Shown here: positions 8,759 through 17,424 of the stretch, one piece after another
How positions within the stretch are numbered: position 1 is the stretch's first letter
How the letters are laid out: each line of letters starts with the position of its first letter
NCBI RefSeq assembly: GCF_015690355.1
Contig: NZ_JADPRT010000001.1
Span: forward strand, 62,001-126,000
DNA: 64,000 nt
Reading direction: 5' to 3'
DNA from: Streptacidiphilus fuscans
GTDB lineage: Bacteria; Actinomycetota; Actinomycetes; Streptomycetales; Streptomycetaceae
Notes under the pieces: generated by a model
The model's input: only the letters and a program-made list of their open reading frames with translations
Database searches by the model: none
Told to the model about the DNA's origin: nothing
Position numbers and translations under genes: made by a program

Positions 8759-9700
8759 ATGCTCTACTTCCTCGCACGCAGGATCGCGTCAGGGCTGCTG
8801 CTCCTGTTCGTGATCTCCTTCCTCGCCTACCTGCTGCTGTCCCTCGCCCACCCCGACGTCGCCCGTCAACTCCTGGGCCAGAACGCCACTTCGGCGGCGG
8901 TGGCCGCCAAGGACCACCAGCTGGGCCTCGACCAGCCGGTCACCACGCAGTACCTCGACTGGCTCGGCCACGCCCTGCGCGGTGACCTCGGCACCTCCTG
9001 GTTCAGCGGTGAGGACGTGACCCAGGCGATCGACAACCGGCTCCCGGTCACGCTCAGCCTGATGCTCTGCGTCACCCTCGTGACGGCCGTGCTGTCGTTC
9101 CTCCTCGGAGTCTGGGCCGGAGTGCGGCGCGGCGCCGTGGACCGCCTGGTCCAGATCATCGGGGTGGCCGGCTACGCCCTGCCCGGCTTCCTGGTCACCC
9201 TGGTCCTGGTGACCGTTTTCGCGGTGCAGCTGCACTGGTTCCCGGCCATCGGCTACACCGGCATCACCCAGTCGTTCAGCGCCTGGCTCTCCAGCATCTT
9301 CCTGCCCGTGGTTGCCCTGTCCGTCGGTTCTGTGGCGGGCGTCTCCCAGCAGGTGCGCGGCGCCGTCATCGACGTCCTGCGCCAGGACTGGGTCCGCACC
9401 CTGCGCACCCGCGGCCTGCCCAGCCACCGCATCGTGCTCCGGCACGTGCTGCGCGCCGCCGCCGCGCCCGCGCTCGCCGTGCTCGGCATGCAGTTCGTGT
9501 CACTGATCGGCGGCACCGTGCTGGTGGAGCAGATCTTCGCGCTCCCCGGCATCGGCAGCATGGCCGTCTCCTACACGTCCAACGGCGACATCCCCGTGAT
9601 CATGGGCCTGGTCATGTTCACCGTGGTCGGCGTCGTCCTCATCAACCTCCTCGTCGATGTCCTCATCGGCTGGCTCAACCCGAAGGCGAGGACCGCGTGA
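8759..9700 (+). CDS. ABC importer permease, DppB/OppB type
   Basis: The 313-residue inner-membrane protein has a typical N-terminal membrane segment (MLYFLARRIASGLLLLFVIS), an Opp-type periplasmic loop with the LGLDQPV motif, and five further membrane helices. The cytoplasmic coupling region carries RQDWVRTLRTRGLP, the conserved signature of this permease class, which docks on the ATPases. Its TGA stop overlaps the GTG of the next gene, so the two are translationally coupled. Confidence 0.92.
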   Translation: MLYFLARRIASGLLLLFVISFLAYLLLSLAHPDVARQLLGQNATSAAVAAKDHQLGLDQPVTTQYLDWLGHALRGDLGTSWFSGEDVTQAIDNRLPVTLSLMLCVTLVTAVLSFLLGVWAGVRRGAVDRLVQIIGVAGYALPGFLVTLVLVTVFAVQLHWFPAIGYTGITQSFSAWLSSIFLPVVALSVGSVAGVSQQVRGAVIDVLRQDWVRTLRTRGLPSHRIVLRHVLRAAAAPALAVLGMQFVSLIGGTVLVEQIFALPGIGSMAVSYTSNGDIPVIMGLVMFTVVGVVLINLLVDVLIGWLNPKARTA

Positions 9701-11517
9701 GCGACACCGCACCCCGACCGTCCGCCGCCCGCACACCGCGTGGTCGAACCCTGCGGCGACTGCTGCGCAGTCCGCTCGGCCTGCTCTCCACCGCGGTGTT
9801 GGTACTGATCGTGGCTGCGGTGCTGCTCGCACCGCTGCTCGCACCCCAGTCCGCGGACGCCTCCAACCTGCGCGACGCCTTCGCCGGACCGAGCGGGGGT
9901 CACCTGCTCGGCTTCGACTCGGCGGGCCGTGACGTGCTCTCACGCCTCCTGTACGGAGGGCAGAACACGCTCGGCGGCGCGCTCATCGCGCTGGGCGTGG
10001 CACTCGTGCTGGGCGTACCGACCGGGCTGGTCGCCGGATACCGGGGCGGCTGGCTCGACGGCCTCGGCAACTGGGCGGCCAACCTGGTGATGTCCCTACC
10101 CGCGATGGTGGTGCTGCTCGCCTCCCGCGCGGTGCTCGGCCCCACCGTGTGGGTCCTGATGGTGGTACTCGGCTTCCTGGTCGCCCCCAACTTCTTCCGC
10201 CTGGTGCGCGGCATCGTCGCCCAGGTACGCGGCGAGCTCTACGTGGACGCCGCCCGCGTGTCCGGGCTGCGGGACAGCCGGATCATGGCCCGGCACGTCC
10301 TGATCCGCGTGCGCGGACCCGTCATCATCCAGGTCGCGCTGGTCGCGGGCATCGCGATCGGTCTGCAGGCCGGGCTGGAGTTCCTCGGAATCGGCAGCAG
10401 CGACGGAGCGACCTGGGGCGACATGCTCAACGAGGCGTTCCAGAACCTGCAGCGTGACCCGGAGTTGATGCTCTGGCCGGGCCTCGCTCTCGCGCTGACC
10501 AGCGCGGCGCTGGTCCTGCTGGCCGCGGCCCTGCGCGACGCCCTGGAGGACCGCGCTCGCGAACCGGCCGCGCCGCGCCCCGCGACGCGGGACTCCGCAG
10601 CGGACACGGGGACGACAGCCGTCACCGCCACGACAGCAGCCGTGACCGACGCACCGTCAGATACCGCTGCCCCGCAGGCCGAACGCTCCGGCCTGCTCTC
10701 CGTCCGCGGCCTGCGCGTCGGCTACGCGCAGTCGGACGGCCGCGTCCACGACGTCGTCCACGGCGTCGACCTGGACGTCCACGAGGGCGAGATCGTCGGC
10801 CTGGTCGGCGAGTCCGGCTCGGGCAAGACGCAGACCGCGTTCTCCGTGCTCGGCATCCTGCCCGAGGGCGGCCGGGTCACCGGCGGCAGCGTTCTGGTCC
10901 AGGGCAAGGAGGTGGTCGGCCTGGGCGAGCGCGGTCACCGCATGCTGCGCGGCGGCGTCGTGGCCTACGTGCCGCAGGAGCCGATGAGCAACCTCGACCC
11001 GAACTTCACCGTCGGCAGCCAACTGGTCGAACCGATGCGCTGCACGCTCGGCCTGTCCCGCCGCGAGGCCACCCAACGCGCCCTGGACCTGCTGCGGCAG
11101 GTGGAGATCCCCGATCCGCCCCGCGCCTTCCGCGCCTGGCCGCACGAGATCTCCGGCGGCATGGCCCAACGCGTCCTGATCGCCGGCGCGATGTCGCTGG
11201 AACCGCAGCTGCTCATCGCCGACGAGCCGACGACCGCCCTCGACGTCCGTGTGCAGGCAGAAGTCCTGGACCTGCTGCGGAAGTTGCAGGAGGAGCGCCG
11301 GATCGGCGTGCTGCTGGTCACGCACAACATGGGCGTCGTCGCCGATCTGTGCGACCGCGTCGCGGTCATGCGCGAAGGCTCGATCGTGGAGACCGGACGC
11401 ACGGAACAGGTCCTCCACCGACCCCAGCACCCCTACACCCGGACCCTGCTCGACGCCGTGCTCGACCAGGTCCCCGCTCGTTCCCCCTGGCAGTCCCGGA
11501 AGGTCGACGTCGCATGA
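9697..11517 (+). CDS. Fused ABC importer permease (DppC type) and ATPase (OppD type)
   Basis: The 606-residue fusion has a DppC-like permease in residues 1-290 (GFDSAGRDVLSRLLYGG, then coupling motif YVDAARVSGLRDSRIMARH), an Ala/Thr-rich linker (about 290-330) and a complete ABC ATPase. The ATPase has Walker A GESGSGKTQ, signature ISGGMAQRVLIAGAM and Walker B LLIADEPTTALD. Such fusions are common in actinobacterial Opp systems. It starts at the GTG overlapping the upstream stop and ends overlapping the next ATG. It supplies the second membrane subunit and one of two ATPases. Confidence 0.92.
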   Translation: MSDTAPRPSAARTPRGRTLRRLLRSPLGLLSTAVLVLIVAAVLLAPLLAPQSADASNLRDAFAGPSGGHLLGFDSAGRDVLSRLLYGGQNTLGGALIALGVALVLGVPTGLVAGYRGGWLDGLGNWAANLVMSLPAMVVLLASRAVLGPTVWVLMVVLGFLVAPNFFRLVRGIVAQVRGELYVDAARVSGLRDSRIMARHVLIRVRGPVIIQVALVAGIAIGLQAGLEFLGIGSSDGATWGDMLNEAFQNLQRDPELMLWPGLALALTSAALVLLAAALRDALEDRAREPAAPRPATRDSAADTGTTAVTATTAAVTDAPSDTAAPQAERSGLLSVRGLRVGYAQSDGRVHDVVHGVDLDVHEGEIVGLVGESGSGKTQTAFSVLGILPEGGRVTGGSVLVQGKEVVGLGERGHRMLRGGVVAYVPQEPMSNLDPNFTVGSQLVEPMRCTLGLSRREATQRALDLLRQVEIPDPPRAFRAWPHEISGGMAQRVLIAGAMSLEPQLLIADEPTTALDVRVQAEVLDLLRKLQEERRIGVLLVTHNMGVVADLCDRVAVMREGSIVETGRTEQVLHRPQHPYTRTLLDAVLDQVPARSPWQSRKVDVA

Positions 11518-12398
11518 ACCCCCAGCAGACCGACGACCAGCCGCTGCTGGACATCGCCGACCTGACGGTCTCCTACCGGGCGAAAGGCCGACGCAAGCCG
11601 CCCAACCGCGTCCTCGACAAGGTGTCCCTCACCATCCGGCCGGGTGAAACCCTGGGCCTGGTGGGGGAGTCCGGCTCCGGCAAGACCACCATCGGGCGCG
11701 CCGTCCTCGGCCTGGCTCCGGTCGAGTCCGGCACGATCACCTTCCAGGGCGACCCGATCGAGCACGCGACCCGCAGACGACGGCGCGAGCTCAGCCGGGA
11801 CCTTCAGGTGATCTTCCAGGACCCCTACACCTCCCTCAACCCCTCGCTGACCGTCGGCGACACCCTCACCGAACCGCTCATCGCCCAAGGCCACACCGCG
11901 CGCGAGGCGCGTACCAAGGTCGGCGCGCTCCTGGAGCGGGTGCGCCTGCCCGCCGACGCCGCCGGTCGACTGCCGCGTGAGTTCTCCGGCGGCCAGCGCC
12001 AACGCGTCGCCATCGCCCGCGCCCTCGCGCTGCGTCCCAAGCTCGTGGTGTGCGACGAACCGGTGTCCGCCCTGGACCTGACCACCCAACGCACCGTGCT
12101 GGACCTGCTGTTGGAGCTCCAGGAGCAGACCGGCGTGTCCTACCTGTTCATCTCCCACGACCTGCCCGTCGTCCGGTACATGAGCCACCGGGTCGCCGTC
12201 ATCCACCACGGTCTGATCGTCGAGACCGGAGACGCGGACCAGGTCACCGCCCGGCCCGAGCACCCCTACACCCGCGACCTGATGCTCGCCGCCCCCGTGG
12301 CGGACGTGGGTGAGCAGCGCCGCCGACGCGAGGCACGCCAGGCACGCGCGGCGCGACAGGAAGCGCAGAGCCGCCAGGACGCCGTGGCACTCCCCTGA
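11514..12398 (+). CDS. ABC importer ATPase, OppF/DppF type
   Basis: The 294-residue ATPase has Walker A VGESGSGKTTIGRA, a Q-loop in QVIFQDPYTSLNPSL, signature FSGGQRQRVAIARAL, Walker B LVVCDEPVSALD and the H-loop ISHDLP. The typical OppF C-terminal HPYTRDLMLAA motif is present. The ATG overlaps the preceding stop (ATGA). It is the last importer gene and is followed by a strong hairpin. It pairs with the ATPase half of the preceding fusion. Confidence 0.93.
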   Translation: MNPQQTDDQPLLDIADLTVSYRAKGRRKPPNRVLDKVSLTIRPGETLGLVGESGSGKTTIGRAVLGLAPVESGTITFQGDPIEHATRRRRRELSRDLQVIFQDPYTSLNPSLTVGDTLTEPLIAQGHTAREARTKVGALLERVRLPADAAGRLPREFSGGQRQRVAIARALALRPKLVVCDEPVSALDLTTQRTVLDLLLELQEQTGVSYLFISHDLPVVRYMSHRVAVIHHGLIVETGDADQVTARPEHPYTRDLMLAAPVADVGEQRRRREARQARAARQEAQSRQDAVALP

Positions 12399-12402
12399 GC
12401 CC

Positions 12403-12432
12403 GGGGGCGCGCCGGTGCCTCGGCGCGCCCCC
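12403..12432. terminator. Bidirectional terminator between importer operon and GH20
   Basis: Perfect 12-bp arms GGGGGCGCGCCG (12403-12414) and CGGCGCGCCCCC (12421-12432) with a 6-nt loop. The hairpin sits between convergent genes that end at 12398 and 12441. Confidence 0.75.
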
Positions 12433-12440
12433 GACCTCCC

Positions 12441-14087
12441 TCAGCGCCAGTCCACCTCGGTGGTGGGGAGCCAGGTCAGGCCGCGTTCGCGCCAGAGACG
12501 GGAGTGCAGCGCGAGGCGGCCTCGGTACTCGTCCCATGAGGGGGCGGCGCCGGTCCAGGCCGCCTCTGCCACGCCCGCAAGGCGGGGCAGCAGCAACGTC
12601 GTCAGGTCCTCGAAGCAGCACAGGGTTTCGCCGAACAGCGTGGCCTCGATCCCTGCCACGTTCTCGGGCCGAAGACCGTAGGCGGCAGGGTCGAAGCCGG
12701 CCGTGTGGGCGACGGAGCGTGGCCGGTAGGCGAAGCCCAGCCGCCGCGCGCGCTCGGCCTGCTCGGGCGGCACCACGGCCGCGTCGTAGGGGCGGTCGAG
12801 ATAGAGGTGGGACTGCGGAGAGAGCAGTACGCGTCCGCCGCCGGCCACGATGCGCGCCAGGTCGCCGTCGGTGGGCGCGAAGAAGCGCCGCAGCAGGTCG
12901 CAGGTCCGCAGGGTGTACCCGGCGTCCACCAACTCCGGGCGCGCGTGCAGTTCCTGCTCGGTCTCGGGCAGCTCCATCATCGCCACGTCCACCCAGAACT
13001 GGGCGATGTCACCGGAGCCGATGCCGGCACGGGAGGACTCCTGCCAGCCCACTGGGCGCTTGCCCGCCCGGCGTATGACGTCGCGGGCGAGGGTGACCGC
13101 CTCGGTGAAGGCGTCGGCGTCCGCGCCCACGGCCTCGTCCCCGCCGAAGTGCAGATACGGACCCTCGGTCAGGCGCGCGACCTCGGTGAGCACATCGACC
13201 AGGAAGGCGCGCGTGCCCGGATCGTGGGCGTCCAACGGCGGTGTGAACGGCGCGCCTTCGGGCAGCGACGAGGGTCGCGGCAGCGTGCCCAACCCGGGGT
13301 AGGCGCGGGGCGCGGCGGCGCTGTGCCCGGGCAGGTCGATCTCGGGAACGATCACCACATGACGCTCGGCCGCGTACGTCTGGAGTGCGCGGTACTCGGC
13401 GGCGGAGTAGTACGGCTGTGCGGCGTCCGCCGTGAGCCCGGGACGCGAGGCGATCTCCAGCCGCCAGCCCTCGTTGTCGGTCAGGTGCAGGTGCAGCACG
13501 TTGAGCTTGTACAGGGCGGCGAGGTCGACCACGCGGCGCAGCTCGTCCGGGGAGAGGAAGCTGCGCGCCGGATCCAGCATCAGACCGCGCCACGCGTAGC
13601 GGGGCCCGTCGTCGATCGAGCCGCACGGCAGCGTGTCGGCACCGTCGGCTGCCGCCGCCGTGAGCAGGTGCAAGGCGGAGACGGCAGCCCGGAAGACCCC
13701 GACCGGCGTACGGGCGAGGCAGAACAGGCCGAACTCGTCGGCCTCGACGCGGTAGCTCTCGTCCGGGCACGACTCGCCCGTGGGCGCGACGCCGAGAGCG
13801 TCCGCTCTCAGCGGGACATCGCCCAGCACGAGGCGGATCACCCCGGGGGCCTCAGCGGCTCCGACGGTCTTGGCTCCGGCAGCTTCGGCTTCGGCGGTTT
13901 CCGCTTCGGGGGACGGCGCGAGTCCGGCCAGGTGCGGAGCCAGCAGCTCACGCAGCACCTGCGCGGTGCGGTCGAGCCCTGGTGTGTCCGCGCGGACCGT
14001 CCAACGCCGCGCGATCGGGCAACCCGCCCGGGAGGACCGCCGAGGCGGCCACTCCTCGCGGACGGGAGCGGGGAGAACTCCGTTCAC
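12441..14087 (-). CDS. Glycoside hydrolase family 20 beta-N-acetylhexosaminidase (intracellular)
   Basis: The 548-residue protein has an N-terminal GH20b-like domain (1-155) and a GH20 TIM barrel starting at RGLMLDPARSFLSPDELRRV. HLTDNEGWRLEI and PEIDLPGHS are family motifs. The catalytic Asp-Glu pair is in LHFGGDEAVG (Asp317, Glu318). The GTG start at 14087 is preceded by AAGGAGG at seven bases; no ATG fits. There is no signal peptide, so it acts on imported oligosaccharides or glycosides. It is divergent from the GH1 gene across a 27-bp palindrome. An Ala/Glu/Thr-rich linker (about 60-85) looks like low-complexity expansion. Confidence 0.92.
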   Translation of the reverse strand: MNGVLPAPVREEWPPRRSSRAGCPIARRWTVRADTPGLDRTAQVLRELLAPHLAGLAPSPEAETAEAEAAGAKTVGAAEAPGVIRLVLGDVPLRADALGVAPTGESCPDESYRVEADEFGLFCLARTPVGVFRAAVSALHLLTAAAADGADTLPCGSIDDGPRYAWRGLMLDPARSFLSPDELRRVVDLAALYKLNVLHLHLTDNEGWRLEIASRPGLTADAAQPYYSAAEYRALQTYAAERHVVIVPEIDLPGHSAAAPRAYPGLGTLPRPSSLPEGAPFTPPLDAHDPGTRAFLVDVLTEVARLTEGPYLHFGGDEAVGADADAFTEAVTLARDVIRRAGKRPVGWQESSRAGIGSGDIAQFWVDVAMMELPETEQELHARPELVDAGYTLRTCDLLRRFFAPTDGDLARIVAGGGRVLLSPQSHLYLDRPYDAAVVPPEQAERARRLGFAYRPRSVAHTAGFDPAAYGLRPENVAGIEATLFGETLCCFEDLTTLLLPRLAGVAEAAWTGAAPSWDEYRGRLALHSRLWRERGLTWLPTTEVDWR

Positions 14088-14145
14088 CTGGGCCTCCTTC
14101 CGCGCGGTCGTTACCGCGCGCCAGCCTGTTTTCGTCGGACGCTAC

Positions 14146-14172
14146 CACGAAAGCAGATCAGTGTATGGTTTT
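14146..14172. promoter_or_regulatory. Palindromic operator, copy 3 of 3, GH20/GH1 divergent promoter
   Basis: A 27-bp palindrome: CGAAAGCA, GAT, CAGTG, TAT, GG, then TTTTCG, centred on 14159. A further GTTTTCG arm (14125-14131) lies 14 bp upstream, at the same arm spacing, so an overlapping second site is possible. The site lies between the GH20 start (14087) and the GH1 start (14248). Confidence 0.65.
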
Positions 14173-14247
14173 CGCTGCGTGCCTGCCGCAGCCCAGCCGC
14201 GTGTCCCACGCGCGCGCACGCCGCCACCCATCGATGAAAGGCCGCGC

Positions 14248-15438
14248 ATGACGAACCATCAGTTCACGCTTCCCGACGGCTTCCTGTTCGGGGCGTCGAC
14301 CTCGGCACACCAGACCGAGGGCAACAACGTCAACGCCGACTGGTGGGCGTTCGAGCACCGCTCCGAGACCGTGGTGCACGAGACGAGCGGCGACGCCGCG
14401 GACAGCTACCACCGCTGGCGAGAGGACATGGACCTGCTCGCCGACCTCGGATTCAACGCCTACCGGTTCAGCGTCGAGTGGGCCCGCATCGAGCCCGCCC
14501 CCGGCCAGGTCTCGCAGTCGGCGCTGGCGCACTACCGGCGCATGCTCCAAGGCGCCCACGACCGCGGCCTGGAACCGGTAGTGACCCTGCACCACTTCAC
14601 CTCACCGCGCTGGTTCGCCGAACGAGGCGGCTGGACGGCCCCGGACGCCGCCGAGGCGTTCACCCGGTACACGGAGGCGGTCGCCCCGGTCCTCGACGGT
14701 CTGGCCACCCACGTCGCCACCATCAACGAACCCAACATGCTCGCGCTCATCCACACCGCGCTGCGGCAGGGCGGCGTCCCGGCCGACCTCCACCACCTGG
14801 AGCCGGACGAGCAGATCACGACCGCGATGATCGAGGCACACCACGCGGCCAAGGCCACGCTCCACTCGGCGCAGCCGGGCCTGCGCGTGGGCTGGACCGT
14901 CGCGAACCAGGTCTTCCAGGCCGAGCCCGGCGCGGAGGACGCGTGCCGCGCCCACGCCTGGCCCCGCGAGGACTGCTTCCTCGAAGCCGCCCGCGGCGAC
15001 GACTGGATCGGCGTCCAGGCCTACACCCGCACCCGGGTGGGACCTGACGGACCGTTGCCGATCCCCGACGCCGCCGAGCGGACACTCACCGGCTGGGAGT
15101 ACTACCCGGAAGCCCTCGGCGAGGCCGTGCGCCACACCGCCGAGGTGACCGGCGGTCAGGTCCCCGTCCTGGTCACGGAGAACGGCATCGCCACCTCCGA
15201 CGACCAGCGCCGCGTCGACTACACCACCGCGGCGCTCACCGGCCTGGCCCAGGCCATGCGCGACGGCATCGACGTCCGCGGCTACCTGCACTGGAGTGCC
15301 CTGGACAACTACGAGTGGGGCTCCTACGCCCCTACCTTCGGACTGATCGCCGTGGACCGCGACACCTTCGCCCGGACACCCAAGCCCTCGGCCCACTGGC
15401 TCGGCTCACTCGCCCGCTCCGGCCGCCTTCCCGGCTGA
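14248..15438 (+). CDS. Glycoside hydrolase family 1 beta-glycosidase
   Basis: The 396-residue enzyme begins with the family N-terminal signature FLFGASTSAHQTEG. The acid/base Glu161 is in TINEPN and the nucleophile Glu311 in VTENGIA. HWSALDNYEWGSYAPTFGL is the conserved aglycone-site and C-terminal region. At 396 residues it is somewhat shorter than the usual 440-480, but all core motifs are present, so it is a compact rather than broken member. There is no signal peptide. With GH3 and GH20 and the importer it forms a beta-glycoside degradation set; the exact sugar is not evident. Confidence 0.92.
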   Translation: MTNHQFTLPDGFLFGASTSAHQTEGNNVNADWWAFEHRSETVVHETSGDAADSYHRWREDMDLLADLGFNAYRFSVEWARIEPAPGQVSQSALAHYRRMLQGAHDRGLEPVVTLHHFTSPRWFAERGGWTAPDAAEAFTRYTEAVAPVLDGLATHVATINEPNMLALIHTALRQGGVPADLHHLEPDEQITTAMIEAHHAAKATLHSAQPGLRVGWTVANQVFQAEPGAEDACRAHAWPREDCFLEAARGDDWIGVQAYTRTRVGPDGPLPIPDAAERTLTGWEYYPEALGEAVRHTAEVTGGQVPVLVTENGIATSDDQRRVDYTTAALTGLAQAMRDGIDVRGYLHWSALDNYEWGSYAPTFGLIAVDRDTFARTPKPSAHWLGSLARSGRLPG

Positions 15439-15443
15439 GCCCG

Positions 15444-15485
15444 CCGGGCGGCGCTTCCCGGGCAGGGCCACGTGGGGCCGCCCGG
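15444..15485 (+). terminator. Inverted repeat after GH1
   Basis: Perfect 9-bp arms CCGGGCGGC (15444-15452) and GCCGCCCGG (15477-15485), a few bases after the GH1 stop. Confidence 0.4.
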
Positions 15486-15546
15486 TCTCCGACCGAACAC
15501 CCCCGAGATCCGCATCAGCCGTCCAGCCGATCGATTCCAAGCCGTC

Positions 15547-15783
15547 AGTGGTCGTAGGCAGTCGGCGATCGCATGAACAGGTGCCGCAGGTGGTCCCGGG
15601 CATGCCGGAGCCACCGGGCCTCGGAGGTGTAGCCGAGCATTGCCTGCATCATCGACAGCGTCACGAGTTCGGCATCGCTGAGCTGTGGTGCTATGCCGAC
15701 CACCGGCCGACACGGGGCGAGCTGCGCGAAACCTGCAGCAGGTCGTCGGTCCTGACGTGGAGTGCGGTCGCGAGGGAGTCCAT
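15547..15783 (-). pseudogene. Remnant of an IS982-like transposase (N-terminal fragment, frameshifted)
   Basis: Reading from 15783 on the minus strand, the first ~15 residues (MDSLATALHVRTDDLL) match the start of actinobacterial IS982-type transposases. After a frameshift near 15720 the match continues in another frame as VVGIAPQLSDAELVTLSMMQ and then TSEARWLRHARDHLRHLF, which is highly characteristic. Similarity stops there and the entire DDE catalytic region is gone. No terminal inverted repeats or target duplication were found. It is a decayed relic and cannot be active. Confidence 0.75.
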
Positions 15784-15889
15784 GTCCGGCGTCACAACCT
15801 GACTGTGGGCTCCCTCGTCTCATGCGCGCGGCCAACCCCGGGGATCGATGAACACGCACGCACGCTCGCCGCGCTGGCAGACTGAACCC

Positions 15890-16609
15890 ATGGCAGGGAC
15901 CCTGTACGCGGAGACAGTCGGCGATCCCTCGAACCCGGCTCTGGTCCTCCTCCACGGCGCTGGCGCGGCGTCCCGCATGTGGAAGAAGCAGCTGTCCGGC
16001 CTGTCCGAGCGGTACCACGTCATCGCCCCGGACCTGCCCGGCTTCGGCAGGTCCCCAGGACCGTTCTCCCTCCAAGCCTGCGCCGACGCGGTCGCCGGCC
16101 TGATCGGCGAGTCCCAGCCCGTCCATCTGTGCGGCATGTCGCTGGGAGCCCTGGTCGCCGCGCAGGTCGCCGCCGACCACCCCGCGAGCGTGCGCCGCCT
16201 GATCCTGCAAGGCGCCTCGATCCGCCCGGCGGAGCGCGGTCGAGGCGCCATCCGCTTCTATCGCTCCCGCCCCGGCTGGTGGTACATGAAAGCCGCCTCC
16301 GATCTCCACGACCGCCCGACCCTCCTCGCCATGGTCAACGCAGCGGAGGAGGCCGACATCACCGATCTCCTTCCTCGCATCGCCGCCCCGACGCTCATCC
16401 TCTGCGGCGCACGCGACAACGAGTCTCTGCCGGACGCGCAACTCCTGGTCGACGCCATCTCACGCGCGTACCTCGTCGTCGTCCCCCATACCGGACACCT
16501 GATGCCAGTGACGGCCGCCAAGGCGTTCAACACGATCGTCGACGGCTTCCTCGCCAACGCGTCCCCCACGACCGGCTCACGTAGCCGCGACGAGAGTTCC
16601 AGGCAGTAG
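15890..16609 (+). CDS. Alpha/beta-fold hydrolase
   Basis: The 239-residue protein has the classic hydrolase layout: oxyanion-hole motif LLHGAGAASRMW, nucleophile elbow LCGMSLGALVAA (GxSxG), an acid residue in ILCGARDNESLPDA and catalytic His in VPHTGHLMPV. The cap region between the Ser and Asp strands is short. The start is uncertain: an in-frame ATG lies at 15848, but family homology begins right after the ATG at 15890 (TLYAETVGDP) and neither has a strong ribosome-binding site. Substrate unknown. It is isolated between an IS remnant and small ORFs. Confidence 0.85.
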   Translation: MAGTLYAETVGDPSNPALVLLHGAGAASRMWKKQLSGLSERYHVIAPDLPGFGRSPGPFSLQACADAVAGLIGESQPVHLCGMSLGALVAAQVAADHPASVRRLILQGASIRPAERGRGAIRFYRSRPGWWYMKAASDLHDRPTLLAMVNAAEEADITDLLPRIAAPTLILCGARDNESLPDAQLLVDAISRAYLVVVPHTGHLMPVTAAKAFNTIVDGFLANASPTTGSRSRDESSRQ

Positions 16610-16619
16610 GTCTCTGACA

Positions 16620-16638
16620 CCAAGCCCAACAGGCTTGG
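16620..16638 (+). terminator. Stem-loop after the alpha/beta hydrolase
   Basis: CCAAGCC, a 5-nt loop, then GGCTTGG, starting 11 nt past the stop codon. Confidence 0.5.
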
Positions 16639-16957
16639 GAATCGATCGTCTAGGTGGAGGGGGCAAGCGCGACAACCGAGCCAGGGCCGTCATCTACAAG
16701 GTCCCTGGTTGGATGTTCCTGCTCTTCAGCTCTCAACTCTCAACCGGGCGTCGCTGCGCGTGTGCTCCGGCCTGCGCCTTCTCGGGTCATTGTGCACTGT
16801 GGCACCGGAAGCCGTTCTTCACCGTGCATACAGACACTCCACAGCCCGCTCCTACCGGTGCAGCCTGGTCGGGCCGCTTCACGGAGGACCCGATCAAGCG
16901 GCAGTAACGGGGAACGCGAAACAAGCCCATAACGGGCCGACCACACACGGGGGACAC
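16639..16957. other. Intergenic region upstream of small secreted ORF
   Basis: About 320 bp with slightly lower GC than the flanks. Overlapping plus-strand frames have no ribosome-binding site or family resemblance. It presumably carries the promoter of the small secreted protein at 16958; no clear promoter boxes were picked out. Confidence 0.4.
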
Positions 16958-17221
16958 ATGCAGCGTTGGACCGGACGCATCACCAAGGCCGTCGTCGCTG
17001 GGGCCGTCGCGGTTGCAGGCTTGGCTGCCGGAGCCGGCAGTGCCCACGCCGCCGGCGCGTCGGCGTACCGCTCCGACAACACGGGCGGGAACTACACCTA
17101 CGCCATCGCCGCCAGCACGAACACGGTCGACGAGACCACCGAGGTCATCCCGGCCGCGCAGCAGCACATGAACGCGGCAGGGGCGGCGACCGCCGACACA
17201 ATCATCGAGACCGGCGACTGA
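16958..17221 (+). CDS. Small secreted protein of unknown function (87 aa)
   Basis: A GGGGG ribosome-binding site precedes the ATG. Residues 1-31 form a clear Sec signal peptide (MQRWTGRITK, Ala/Val/Gly core, SAHA cleavage site). The predicted mature part is about 55 residues, cysteine-free, rich in Ala, Thr and Asn, and ends with acidic IIETGD. I recognise no family. A 57-codon ORF follows after 29 bp and the two may be co-transcribed. They sit beside an ABC-2 exporter and a two-component system, so a role as a sensed or exported peptide is possible but speculative. Confidence 0.65.
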   Translation: MQRWTGRITKAVVAGAVAVAGLAAGAGSAHAAGASAYRSDNTGGNYTYAIAASTNTVDETTEVIPAAQQHMNAAGAATADTIIETGD

Positions 17222-17250
17222 CCTCAGCAGCGCGATGAAGGGGGCAACGC

Positions 17251-17424
17251 ATGCCTGGCTGGACTGGTGGGGGCGCCAACAGCGGCGACGACGCGGAGAT
17301 CACCGGCGTCAGCCCTGGGCCTGATGCCGAGCAGGCCGAGGAACAAGCTGCGGCATACACCACGCTGCCCCGCCCCATAGCCCCAGACCAACGAGAAGCA
17401 GACGAGCTCCTAGTTGAGCCGTAG
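17251..17424 (+). CDS. Small acidic ORF (57 aa), unknown
   Basis: The ATG has a good GAAGGGGG ribosome-binding site six bases upstream and follows the secreted small protein by 29 bp. The product starts MPGWTGGGANSGDDAE, is Gly/Ala/Glu/Pro-rich, strongly acidic, lacks Cys and has no membrane segment. Its last 15 bp overlap the convergent ABC permease gene end to end. It resembles no family I know. The ribosome-binding site and position argue for a real gene, but length and composition leave doubt. Confidence 0.5.
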   Translation: MPGWTGGGANSGDDAEITGVSPGPDAEQAEEQAAAYTTLPRPIAPDQREADELLVEP

